From: Ignavibacteria bacterium RBG_16_34_14
GTDB lineage: Bacteria; Bacteroidota; Ignavibacteria; Ignavibacteriales; Ignavibacteriaceae
Assembly: GCA_001802865.1 (NCBI GenBank)
Contig: MHAF01000173.1
Span: 1 to 56,176 of the forward strand
DNA: 56,176 nucleotides
Reading direction: 5' to 3'
Shown: piece by piece, positions 41,232-50,660 of the stretch
Numbering within the stretch: position 1 is the first letter of the stretch
How the letters are laid out: the number at the start of each line of letters is the position of its first letter
Position numbers and translations under genes: made by a program
Notes under the pieces: model-generated
Seen by the model: only the letters and a program-made list of their open reading frames with translations
What the model was told of the DNA's origin: nothing
The model's database searches: none

Positions 41232-42701
41232 TCACTTTGTATAATTGTTTATTACCCTTAAAACAGCATTTTCACAGATTTTACAGTATGGTTTTTTACC
41301 CTTAGAAAACATCAGACAATCTATCATTGGTCTATATAAACCATTTGAAAGATAACCAGCACCTTCAAAAGCCCCTATTTTACTCCAATACTTACTATTT
41401 CTTAAAAAATCAGCAACTTCTTCAGAATGTAATTTGTCTTTTCTATTATATTCTTCCTGCGTTTTTGAGATTTCATCTGATGCAACCTTATTTCTTTTTG
41501 ATTCAGCAATTTTCTCATTTAACGCTCGTCTTTCTTCCTGCCATTTTAAATCCATACTATCAAATAGTGCCTTTTCCCATAAAGTTGGGATTTCTATATC
41601 TTCAGCGACAAATTCTTTCCATTTAAAGTTCTTAATATCAACTAAGGCAGTTAGATTTGGTTCCACCGGTTCAACATCAATTTTATAAAACTCTGTATAT
41701 GCTACATCTGAGGTATAATATTCATCTGCTAAACCCGCAAAAGAATGTCCGAATTCATGAAGAAAAAGATATTCAAACCATTGGTTATCTGAAGTTAGCG
41801 TGCAGAATAGATTATAAATTCCTCCACCGCCATAACGATTATGATTTACTATTATTACCAATGCATCATAAGGAACATTTTCAGCTACATCTCTTATGGT
41901 TTTATTATCTTCTGTCAAAAGATATCTCTCAGAACCAAGTGAGTAAAAAGTTGTTCCCAAAGCTGTGTTCTTAAAAATATTTGCACCTGGTTCATCACTT
42001 CCATTTTCTTCGGATGGTTTGAGTATCCCATAAAAACTAAATTTATCGTGATTGGATTTATAAGGTTCAATTTCAAATAAAGTTTTTACCAACCTATTAA
42101 AATCTTTTTGAAATTTTTCTGTTTCACTTTCAGTGTAACCGTCCCCTAAAACAGCTATATCAATTTTTGTATGGGGATCACCACTATTTTCATGTTTTAT
42201 TATTTTGATTGAACTGTTTATTATTTTTTCTTTAACTATATATTGATCACTTGGATTTATCTCTGTACTGAATATTTCTTCTAAATTGTTTTTCTTATCT
42301 CTCTTTTCTATTGAAAACCTGATTTTATTTTTTGGATATGGAATCAGTGCTGTTTCATGATATGTTTTTTTTATTCCATTTAACGCTTCAGCGCTTGTTT
42401 GATATTCACCAAAATAAGTATCAAATCCTTTTGAGAAAATTAATTTTCCTGATGCAGAATCGTAAACTTTCAAATAATATTTCCCGTTATTCAGGTTATC
42501 AATTAAATTAGTAACACTTCCAGCCCAGATACCATAACGATAGATTCTATCAACACTGATAATTTCAAACTCAGAATCTCCCATATTGTGATAATCTATT
42601 CTCATCGTCTCATCTAAAAAATAAGCATCAAATTTTATTTCTGATGCTTTAACATGTGATACAATTAATGAGGCAAGTAGAAAACTAAAAATGATTTTCA
42701 T
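41232..42701 (-). CDS. M64 family (IgA peptidase-like) metallopeptidase
   Basis: DIAVLGDGYTESETEKF; HEFGHSFAGLADEYY. Confidence 0.9.
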   Translation of the reverse strand: MKIIFSFLLASLIVSHVKASEIKFDAYFLDETMRIDYHNMGDSEFEIISVDRIYRYGIWAGSVTNLIDNLNNGKYYLKVYDSASGKLIFSKGFDTYFGEYQTSAEALNGIKKTYHETALIPYPKNKIRFSIEKRDKKNNLEEIFSTEINPSDQYIVKEKIINSSIKIIKHENSGDPHTKIDIAVLGDGYTESETEKFQKDFNRLVKTLFEIEPYKSNHDKFSFYGILKPSEENGSDEPGANIFKNTALGTTFYSLGSERYLLTEDNKTIRDVAENVPYDALVIIVNHNRYGGGGIYNLFCTLTSDNQWFEYLFLHEFGHSFAGLADEYYTSDVAYTEFYKIDVEPVEPNLTALVDIKNFKWKEFVAEDIEIPTLWEKALFDSMDLKWQEERRALNEKIAESKRNKVASDEISKTQEEYNRKDKLHSEEVADFLRNSKYWSKIGAFEGAGYLSNGLYRPMIDCLMFSKGKKPYCKICENAVLRVINNYTK

Positions 42702-42724
42702 ATTTATTCCTCTGATGGTTAGAA

Positions 42725-45049
42725 TTATTCGTTAAAGAAATTTAACTGCCCGCTTTGAACTATTGAATCAAAAGAAAGATCTAGCAGAACAAGAATTGAA
42801 TCTGCAATTGGTTTAAGCTGTTTATCAATATAATGCTGGTAATCAATATCTTTTGGTTTAAGTTCGATTGGTACAGGGCCTCTTTTAGTAATAACATAAT
42901 AAACTGTACTGCCCACATCACTTAACATTCTTGCTGCGCGGACCTGCGGTGGAACATTCTTCACATATTCATCAACACCTTTTCTTAATCTTTTCCTGTA
43001 AACAAGCTTTTCATCAAACTCTCCCTTATAAACTTTATCAACAAAATCATTCATCCAGTTTTGAATTTCTTCATTATAAAGAACTTTTTTATAAAGTTCC
43101 ACCTGGAATTCTTTTGCAAGTCGTGTCCAGTCAGATCTTACAAACTCCATACCTGTAAATTCAAGATTTTCTATTCCATTCTCAACGACCAGCCCTGCAT
43201 ATCTTTTTTTTGCACCAGCCTCTGCTCCTCTCATCGGAGTTATAATAAATTTCCTGTAGTATTTTTCAAATTCAAGTTCTAAGTATGATTTAACTCCAAA
43301 CTTATCTTTTAATCTTTGTTTCCAATATTGATTAAGCTCTTTTGCAAGGTTTTCGCCATTGTTTATTTCATTTCCATCAAAAGTTTTCAATCTTATAAAT
43401 AAAGAATCGGTATCTCCGTACACAACTTCAAAGTTTTTTGATTCAAGAAACTGCTTACTCTGAAGTAGCAACCATTGTCCTGTTGATGTAATTGCAGAAG
43501 GAAGATGAGGATGATAAAACCTGCAGCCTGTTGAACCCATTACACCATAAAAACTATTCATTAAAATTTTAATTGCTTGTGAGAGAGACTTTATTCCTTT
43601 TTTTACCGCCTCTGCTCTTTGCTTCATTAATTGATTTATGAAATCGGGAAGAAAATGTTCTGTAGAAGAAAACCTGTAACCTCCCGGTGTAACCAAAGGA
43701 TTGACATCCAACATTAATCGTGAATATGGATCAATTTTGAATGTTTGAATGATTGAAGGATAAAGACTTTTAAAATCGAGCACAACAACATCATTATAAA
43801 TACCAGGTTTCGGATCAAGGACATAACCGCCTGCTGAATGTTCAGTTAAAGAAATATCTTTAATATTTGGAGCAACAATTTTTTTTTCATGAATTCTTGG
43901 TAAAAGAAAATGATCAAAAGCTGCAGACATCATACCAAGCCTGTCCATTAACATTCCGGATAATTGAGCTCTCTTAACAGATAATTCTATCAATCCTGCT
44001 TTCTTAAATATTTCATAAACAAGAATCGCATCCTGAAGATTATATTCAGCGAGCTTCATTTTATCTTCTTTAAATAATTTTTCTATCTCTTCCACTTTGT
44101 TTTTTTCAGGAGAAATTGTTTTACCGATTTCAAGAAGCTGTTGTGCAACAGTTTCAAGTTTATAATCTTCAAATGAAAAGAAAGACATTCTTAAAGCCGG
44201 AGGACCATCAAGAACTATCCTACCTGGGATATTTGCGAACCAGTTTCCCTGAAGTCTTTTCCTGATTGTAACTTTTCCCCTACCCCTCCCAATGTCAAAA
44301 GGAATTACTAATTCCCGGCATTTGTTTTCAAGAAACGACAAATCAAAACCAATTACATACCATCCAATTATAATATCAGGGTCAGCATCTTTGAACCATT
44401 TTAAAAAGCTTTGCAATAAACTTCTCTCTGAAGAAAAACATTCAGCATAGTGGCACAAAGTTCCTTCCTCTTCCGAAAGCATAAATACTTTTTTAATCTC
44501 TTCATTATTTTTTTTTAAATAAACTGCAATTGAATAAAGCAAATTCTTTTCTCCTGTTTCAATATCAAGCGAGGCGATTGAAAATTCAGGTGTCACTTTA
44601 GCAGGTTTCACTTTAGGATTTATAAAAGATAAAACCTTCTCCTTTACAATAATATTTCCAGAAATACTCACCTGAGCATTAATTGATTTTTCCATCAGGT
44701 ATCTTCTTGCAGGATCAATATCTGCTTCATACGTAGTAATTCCTTTAGAGTTCAAAAGAGCGTCTGCAGTTTTGAGATCTTTCTGTGTGTTGAAGTAAAC
44801 AGCATCAACAGGAAGGCCGGAAAAATTTTTCATATCAACTTTTTTTCTTTTATAAGGAACATCCAATTCACTCAAGTCTGCTTCGCTTCCTACAAAAAAG
44901 ACAGGTTTATTATTATTTATTATGATTTCAACAGACCCATCTTTAGATGTTCCGAAGAAACGCAAAATATTTCTTCCATTTGAATCCAGCCATTCATCGG
45001 TTAATATGAAAACAGGAGTCTGGTGGGCATTTGTAGTTTTAGGTAACAT
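42725..45049 (-). CDS. polB: Family B DNA polymerase (Pol II-like)
   Basis: FSIASLDIETG (exonuclease); DFKSLYPSIIQTF; YGDTDSLF; KKRYAGL. Confidence 0.9.
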   Translation of the reverse strand: MLPKTTNAHQTPVFILTDEWLDSNGRNILRFFGTSKDGSVEIIINNNKPVFFVGSEADLSELDVPYKRKKVDMKNFSGLPVDAVYFNTQKDLKTADALLNSKGITTYEADIDPARRYLMEKSINAQVSISGNIIVKEKVLSFINPKVKPAKVTPEFSIASLDIETGEKNLLYSIAVYLKKNNEEIKKVFMLSEEEGTLCHYAECFSSERSLLQSFLKWFKDADPDIIIGWYVIGFDLSFLENKCRELVIPFDIGRGRGKVTIRKRLQGNWFANIPGRIVLDGPPALRMSFFSFEDYKLETVAQQLLEIGKTISPEKNKVEEIEKLFKEDKMKLAEYNLQDAILVYEIFKKAGLIELSVKRAQLSGMLMDRLGMMSAAFDHFLLPRIHEKKIVAPNIKDISLTEHSAGGYVLDPKPGIYNDVVVLDFKSLYPSIIQTFKIDPYSRLMLDVNPLVTPGGYRFSSTEHFLPDFINQLMKQRAEAVKKGIKSLSQAIKILMNSFYGVMGSTGCRFYHPHLPSAITSTGQWLLLQSKQFLESKNFEVVYGDTDSLFIRLKTFDGNEINNGENLAKELNQYWKQRLKDKFGVKSYLELEFEKYYRKFIITPMRGAEAGAKKRYAGLVVENGIENLEFTGMEFVRSDWTRLAKEFQVELYKKVLYNEEIQNWMNDFVDKVYKGEFDEKLVYRKRLRKGVDEYVKNVPPQVRAARMLSDVGSTVYYVITKRGPVPIELKPKDIDYQHYIDKQLKPIADSILVLLDLSFDSIVQSGQLNFFNE

Positions 45050-45138
45050 TGCAGATAGAATAGATATTATCCTATATTTATCATTATTTTTAAAAAGCCT
45101 TAATTGATGAAAATTCTTAAAAAATCAATAAAAACAAT

Positions 45139-46146
45139 ATGAAAAAGTCTATTCAATTTCTACTCATAATTTTTATTCTTATGCCTGTTTATGAGCTTTT
45201 TTCACAGGTTAAATTCACAGGCTTTGGAGCAACAGGCATACAGCTTTTTGAAAGACCTATATCAATCGGAGTAAGCCAGGAAGTTTATTTTAAAGGAAAA
45301 CTCCAGGCAGAGATAAAAGTTAATAAAGATATTGAAGCACAGCTCGATTTCCGGGGAAATTCTGTTGATGAGAGAGTTACATTAAGAGAATTTTCTGCAA
45401 AGTTTGAATATTGGGAAAGAATGAAAATAGAAATAGGCAATCTTAAACAGCCATTCGGTACAGAACAGATGGTTAGTGATGAAGACCTGGAGTTTATTGA
45501 AGAAAGTTTTATAAACCAGCAGGTTTCTGATTTTGGTTATGCAGTGCGTTCGGTGAGTGTTATGCTTTACAGCAAATACAAAGATGAATATGGATATTTT
45601 CCTTTCTCATATTATTTTTCACTTTTTAAAAATAATTCTCTCACTTCAGGATTGTATGCAAGATTAAGCTATCACAATGATGATTTTATTTATTCGGTGA
45701 ATTATTCGTTTCAGTCAATTGGAAGAGATTACCCGATAAAGGCAAATGCTTTTTGCGGTGATATTACATTCAATCCTAAAAACACAAAATTAAGTCTCGA
45801 AGCTTTTTATGTTAAAAATATAGAAGCAGTTTTAGAAAACGTTGTTTTAAATGGAGATGAAAATATTTTTGCTGCGGGGGTAAAACTGCTTGCAGCAAAA
45901 ATTTTTGATATTGATGGAAGAATTATAAAAGGTTTGGAACCGGTTTTTCTTTTTGGGTTTTTTAGTCCTGATATAAATGAAAGTGAATTTCATACATTAC
46001 AATTTATGCCCGGATTAAATATTTATTTTCACGACGATGTAAGATTGAGACTTAACTACAACAAGCTTTTAACCAAAAATAGGTTTAACAAAAAGTACAG
46101 TTCAATAAATTCTTTGGGTATTGTTGAGTTACAAGTTAGATTTTAA
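45139..46146 (+). CDS. Phosphate-selective porin O/P-like outer membrane protein
   Basis: Signal peptide; IEIGNLKQPFGTEQMVSDEDLEFIEES; beta-barrel pattern; ends in F. Confidence 0.75.
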   Translation: MKKSIQFLLIIFILMPVYELFSQVKFTGFGATGIQLFERPISIGVSQEVYFKGKLQAEIKVNKDIEAQLDFRGNSVDERVTLREFSAKFEYWERMKIEIGNLKQPFGTEQMVSDEDLEFIEESFINQQVSDFGYAVRSVSVMLYSKYKDEYGYFPFSYYFSLFKNNSLTSGLYARLSYHNDDFIYSVNYSFQSIGRDYPIKANAFCGDITFNPKNTKLSLEAFYVKNIEAVLENVVLNGDENIFAAGVKLLAAKIFDIDGRIIKGLEPVFLFGFFSPDINESEFHTLQFMPGLNIYFHDDVRLRLNYNKLLTKNRFNKKYSSINSLGIVELQVRF

Positions 46147-46148
46147 AC

Positions 46149-47273
46149 ATGAACCATTTTAAAATACTGCCGTTTATTGTACTTTGTATCTTCTCAGGAT
46201 GTGATGTTACCGATAATAATCCTGCAAATGATATAAGCTCGATTTATCTTTTTGATAGTTATATCAGACCGGAAAATTTATCAAACCTCTTAGCGAACAA
46301 GATGATAAAATATTCTGTCCCCATACAAATTTTTATCGGCGATGATGACTACAAAGGTACAATTGAAGCACAAGGTTCAGCTTCAAGATATCTTCCTAAA
46401 TGGTCTTTTGAGATAAAACTTGATGATGGTAAGATAATGCATCTCGACAACTTCAACCTGAGTGCACAAGTTGGAGATCCTTCAATGATGAGAACAATTC
46501 TTGCATCTTATGTTTACAGAGAAATGGGATTTCAAGTTTTTGATTCCGACTTTGCTTTTATTAAAATAAATAATAAGAACAAGGGTTTATATTATATAAT
46601 TGAAAGAGTTGAAAAAGATTTTTTTGAAAGAAGAGGTGTTCCCGTTTATGAAGTAATAAAAACTATATTCGATGCAAAATTTACTTTTAAGAACGGCACT
46701 AACATTTATGAATTTTTTGAGAAAGAAATTAATGACAACGAAAATCTTTACAATTTTGAAAATTTTATACATACCCTTGATACAGTTAAACAGGAAAATA
46801 TTTTTAATGAGCTGAGAAAACTTCTTGATATAAATACTTATCTTAAATATCACGCTGCTTCTACTATTATAGCTGCAAACGATGGTTTCAGAAATAATAT
46901 CATATTCTATAAAAGGACACCGGAAACTCCTTATGAAATTTTACCATGGGATTTTGACGGATCATTTAATGCGACATTTACAGAAATATTTTATGGAGAC
47001 AACGAGATAATTGACAAGCTGCTCTTAAATGATTCCTGCCTGACTCTTTACAGGCAATATTACACTTATTGCCTCGAAAACATTTTTATAGAATCAAACC
47101 TCTTCCCTGTAATTGATGAAGCAGTGAAAAAAATCAGGATTGGTTATGAACTTGATCCTTACCTGGGAGAAGCCGGATATAGTCTTGATGATGAGGTTAA
47201 TAAGTTGAAAATTTTTATTTCAGAACGCAGGCAAACCTTAATAAATAGCCTGGATAATCTTAGAAAACCTTGA
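46149..47273 (+). CDS. CotH family lipoprotein (CotH kinase-like)
   Basis: Lipobox FIVLCIFSGC; GTIEAQGSASRYLPKWSFEIKL; GLYYIIERVEKDF; LPWDFDGSF. Confidence 0.8.
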   Translation: MNHFKILPFIVLCIFSGCDVTDNNPANDISSIYLFDSYIRPENLSNLLANKMIKYSVPIQIFIGDDDYKGTIEAQGSASRYLPKWSFEIKLDDGKIMHLDNFNLSAQVGDPSMMRTILASYVYREMGFQVFDSDFAFIKINNKNKGLYYIIERVEKDFFERRGVPVYEVIKTIFDAKFTFKNGTNIYEFFEKEINDNENLYNFENFIHTLDTVKQENIFNELRKLLDINTYLKYHAASTIIAANDGFRNNIIFYKRTPETPYEILPWDFDGSFNATFTEIFYGDNEIIDKLLLNDSCLTLYRQYYTYCLENIFIESNLFPVIDEAVKKIRIGYELDPYLGEAGYSLDDEVNKLKIFISERRQTLINSLDNLRKP

Positions 47274-47605
47274 TCCTCAATACCCCTGTTATTTATTGAT
47301 ACATCCTAACGACATTTACAAAACTCTTCATGTAATTTTTCCTATAAGAAAACCAAATTGACTGTACAAGAAGTGAGTATTAATTACATAATTAAGCTGG
47401 AATATTTACACAAGCCTGCCCGCAGGCACGAATCCATTTTTCTAATAAATATTTTACAGGATTCCATCACTATGCCAAAAGAAATTTTTTCCACGAACAT
47501 TCTAAACTGATTGGCATATAAAATGATTTAATCAAGTCAATAGTAAAAACAATAAAATATTTTACTGTTTCAGACTGATAATATACGGAGTAATAAAAAA
47601 ATTTT

Positions 47606-48037
47606 ATGATGAACATTAAACCAAAAATTCTGATTGCTGAAAACGAAAAGATAATCGCAATTGATATTAAGAACATATTGCATAGAATAGGCTGTGATGT
47701 ACTTGATATAGTAAGCTCAGGCGAAGAAGTATTACGAAAAGTAAAAGAAGCAAAGCCAGATCTTATATTAATGGATATATCTCTTGACGGCGCACTTGAT
47801 GGTATTGAAACTGCTGAAGTTCTTTCCGCTAATTATGATATTCCCGTTATTTATTTAACTGCGTTTAATGACAGGGAAACCCTTCACAGGGCAAGAATAA
47901 CCGAGCCATATGGTTATTTGGTAAAACCATTCGATTCCAGGGAAATTGAAATTGCCATTGATATGGCATTTATCAAAAGAGGAGTTTCTTTCGAAGACTC
48001 TGCTGACCCAATGTTTCCTGCGATTTTTTCAAACTAA
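47606..48037 (+). CDS. Stand-alone response regulator receiver protein
   Basis: ILIAENEKIIAIDIKNIL; DLILMDISLDG; YLTAFND; GYLVKPF. Confidence 0.9.
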   Translation: MMNIKPKILIAENEKIIAIDIKNILHRIGCDVLDIVSSGEEVLRKVKEAKPDLILMDISLDGALDGIETAEVLSANYDIPVIYLTAFNDRETLHRARITEPYGYLVKPFDSREIEIAIDMAFIKRGVSFEDSADPMFPAIFSN

Positions 48038-48177
48038 AAATTAATTGTTGTTAGTTTTCAGAGTGGTTTCCAAAAAGGAATTACTTCGATTAATTTTTTT
48101 AGAAATTTTCTTCTTCCTTCTTGTTTCTTCATCTTTAATAAATTACCTTTGCAAAAATTGTTTTATAAGATTTTGAG

Positions 48178-48411
48178 ATGAATATTTTTTGCAAGAAAAT
48201 TATGCATGAAGAAAATTATAAGATTGTAACCTCCCTGCCGGAAAGAATGGATGAAATTATTAACCAGGTTCAGAACGATAGTTCAATAACCGGAGCTTTA
48301 CTGAATGATAAGTTTTATAATGATTTTAATTCATTATTAAGTGATCTGAATGAATTAATATCTGAGGAAAAGGAAATCCCGCATAAGTATGCACAGATCT
48401 CAATGTTTTAA
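48178..48411 (+). CDS. Small protein resembling the C-terminal tail of MCE/MlaD-family proteins
   Basis: SSITGALLNDKFYNDFNSLLSDLNELISEEKEIPHKYAQISMF. Confidence 0.45.
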   Translation: MNIFCKKIMHEENYKIVTSLPERMDEIINQVQNDSSITGALLNDKFYNDFNSLLSDLNELISEEKEIPHKYAQISMF

Positions 48412-49304
48412 CTGAAGATCATTTCACTTAAAAAACGCTGCAGCCTTAAAGTAACAGGACCAGGTTTTCCATTACCAACTTTCCAATCATTAATCTGAAC
48501 AACAGGTGTAACTTCAGAAATAGTTCCAAGAAGCATAAGTTCATCAAAAGATTTTAATTCATCTGCTTTAATTTCTGTTTCTTGTGCCGGAATATTTTCC
48601 CTCCTGCAAATTTCCAGAATTACTTTTCTTGTAACTCCGTCAAGAATAAGATTTGAAAGAGGCGGTGTGTACAACTTTCCTTTTTTTACAGCACAGAAAC
48701 TTGTATGAGTTCCTTCAGTGATAAATCCACTTCTTACAAAAATTGCTTCAACTGCATTTTGCTCAAGAGCTTTTTGCCTTGCAAGTACATTTGCCATAAG
48801 CATAGTTGATTTAACATCGCATCTCATCCAGCGGATATCTTCTTCGAGAATTACTTTTATCCCATTTCTGAATTGTTCTTCCTGCCTTTTTAAAGGAGTA
48901 ACAGAAAGAAAGAAAGTTGGCTGAACATCAGTCGGAGGGAAATGATGTTGCCTTGGGAAATAGGTTCCTCTTGTAATCTGGAGATAAACAAAGAGATGTT
49001 CTTCATTATTGAATTTATTTATGCTGACAAGTTCGTTTACAACTTTTTCAATATCATCCCCCGATAAAATTCGGGATCGTTCCGAAAAAGCTGTAAAATT
49101 TATTTTTGATGAGGCAAGACTTTTCTTTAGTCTTTCAATATGCAGATCGAGCTTAAATAATTTTCCTTTATACCATCTTAAAGTTTCATAAACGCCATCA
49201 CCAAATAAAAAGCCGCGGTCAAATGGAGATAAGCTTAATTCTTTCCCTTTTAAGATTTTTCCATTTAAATAAAAATAGAGTTCTTTTTTCTTCTTTCTTT
49301 GCAT
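48408..49304 (-). CDS. Class IV aminotransferase
   Basis: SPFDRGFLFGDGVYETLRWYKGKLF; GFITEGTHTSFCAVKKGKLYTPPLSNLILDGVTR. Confidence 0.9.
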   Translation of the reverse strand: MQRKKKKELYFYLNGKILKGKELSLSPFDRGFLFGDGVYETLRWYKGKLFKLDLHIERLKKSLASSKINFTAFSERSRILSGDDIEKVVNELVSINKFNNEEHLFVYLQITRGTYFPRQHHFPPTDVQPTFFLSVTPLKRQEEQFRNGIKVILEEDIRWMRCDVKSTMLMANVLARQKALEQNAVEAIFVRSGFITEGTHTSFCAVKKGKLYTPPLSNLILDGVTRKVILEICRRENIPAQETEIKADELKSFDELMLLGTISEVTPVVQINDWKVGNGKPGPVTLRLQRFLSEMIFS

Positions 49305-49495
49305 ATTTATAAGTAATAATTATTTAGAGTTAACAAGTAATTTGTATGCAAAGTTAAGTAAAAAATAATTTGACTTTGAAAATTAATTTTTATTCTTTTG
49401 TAGTAGGTAAAAAGGGGAAGTCTTTTGATGAGATTCTTTCGTGGGGAATCCTTCAAACCACTTCCAGAACAAGGTTGTAAGTTGGAGTTGTTTTA

Positions 49496-50593
49496 ATGAA
49501 AACTTATAAATTACTTCGTTTTACAATACTACTCTTCTTTATATTCATTTCATTAAACTGCAGTGATCCTACTGAACCACCACCCGATGATAATCAATAT
49601 TTGAAATATGAGTGGACTATTGATACACTTAAGAATCCAAATGGTTATGGAGTTGTTCCCTGGTCAATTTGGGGAAGTTCAGATTCCAGTGTTTTTATTG
49701 CCGGATTTAATCTTGCAGGACAAGGTGAATTATTTCATTGGGACGGAACTATATGGAATCGTGTTACACCTGATTTAGGATTTAATTATGAAGTTCTCTC
49801 AGTTTTTGGGTTTTCCGAAAATGAAGTATATGCGGTGGGTTCAAAATTAATTGTTGATACTGTACTACATACAGAAGCCCTTATTTTAAAGTATAATGGA
49901 ATATCCTGGCAAAGAGAGAATTTACCTCTTGGAAGTGGTCTAAAATTTATTTATGGAAGAAATCCATCCGATATTTGGGCTTGCGGATATTATGGTGCAC
50001 CATATAGAAGAATAAATAATCAATGGTTCAAAGTACCATTTGATGAAAGAAAATATTTAGGTCTAATGTCTATTTCTCCTTCTTTAGGACCTCTCTATGT
50101 GGCCCCAAATGGTGAAGTTTTTATAATGAATGAATTTTATGATTATAAAGAGTATCCAGATACAGCTATGTTTTACTTTACAAAGTATAGTAATGGTAGT
50201 TGGCAGGACTTAGATTCATGCAGATTAGTAAATATTGATGGAATTCCTACTGGTTTTTCATTTGGCAACAAAGCAATGTATGGTATAAATGAAAATGAAA
50301 TTTATTCTGTTGGAAATAGAGGACTTTTTAAATTTGACGGAAATAATTGGACTCTAACAACATGGGATGATTTTTTATACCGGGATATAAAAGGGACACC
50401 AGAAAAGTTAATTTTTACTGTGGGAGACCACGGTACAATAAGGTATTTTAATGGAAGCAGCTGGATAAGAATTGGTGATTTTGGCAGCTACATTGTAGAT
50501 TTTTATTCTGTAATGCCATTTAAAGATGAAATTTTTATAGGTGCTTATCAACTTGGAGTAGGTTATGTGGTACATGGCAAAGTAAAAAAATAA
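49496..50593 (+). CDS. Lipoprotein with beta-propeller-like repeats
   Basis: Lipobox ISLNC; repeated 'IWGSSDSSVFIAG..GxLFHWDGTIWNRV' units. Confidence 0.6.
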   Translation: MKTYKLLRFTILLFFIFISLNCSDPTEPPPDDNQYLKYEWTIDTLKNPNGYGVVPWSIWGSSDSSVFIAGFNLAGQGELFHWDGTIWNRVTPDLGFNYEVLSVFGFSENEVYAVGSKLIVDTVLHTEALILKYNGISWQRENLPLGSGLKFIYGRNPSDIWACGYYGAPYRRINNQWFKVPFDERKYLGLMSISPSLGPLYVAPNGEVFIMNEFYDYKEYPDTAMFYFTKYSNGSWQDLDSCRLVNIDGIPTGFSFGNKAMYGINENEIYSVGNRGLFKFDGNNWTLTTWDDFLYRDIKGTPEKLIFTVGDHGTIRYFNGSSWIRIGDFGSYIVDFYSVMPFKDEIFIGAYQLGVGYVVHGKVKK

Positions 50594-50660
50594 AGGAGAT
50601 AAGACTCATAAAATTAAAAAATCCTTACCGGTAATAGCAGTTAAATAAATGTGGATACAC

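Noticed and set aside
41327-41974. Plus-strand ORFs over the M64 peptidase
   Set aside because: Shadow ORFs in an AT-rich coding region; composition is Phe/Leu/Ser/His-rich without motifs.
47414-47427. gcctgcccgcaggc palindrome
   Set aside because: Short isolated palindrome; could be part of a dispersed repeat but copy number cannot be judged from one window.
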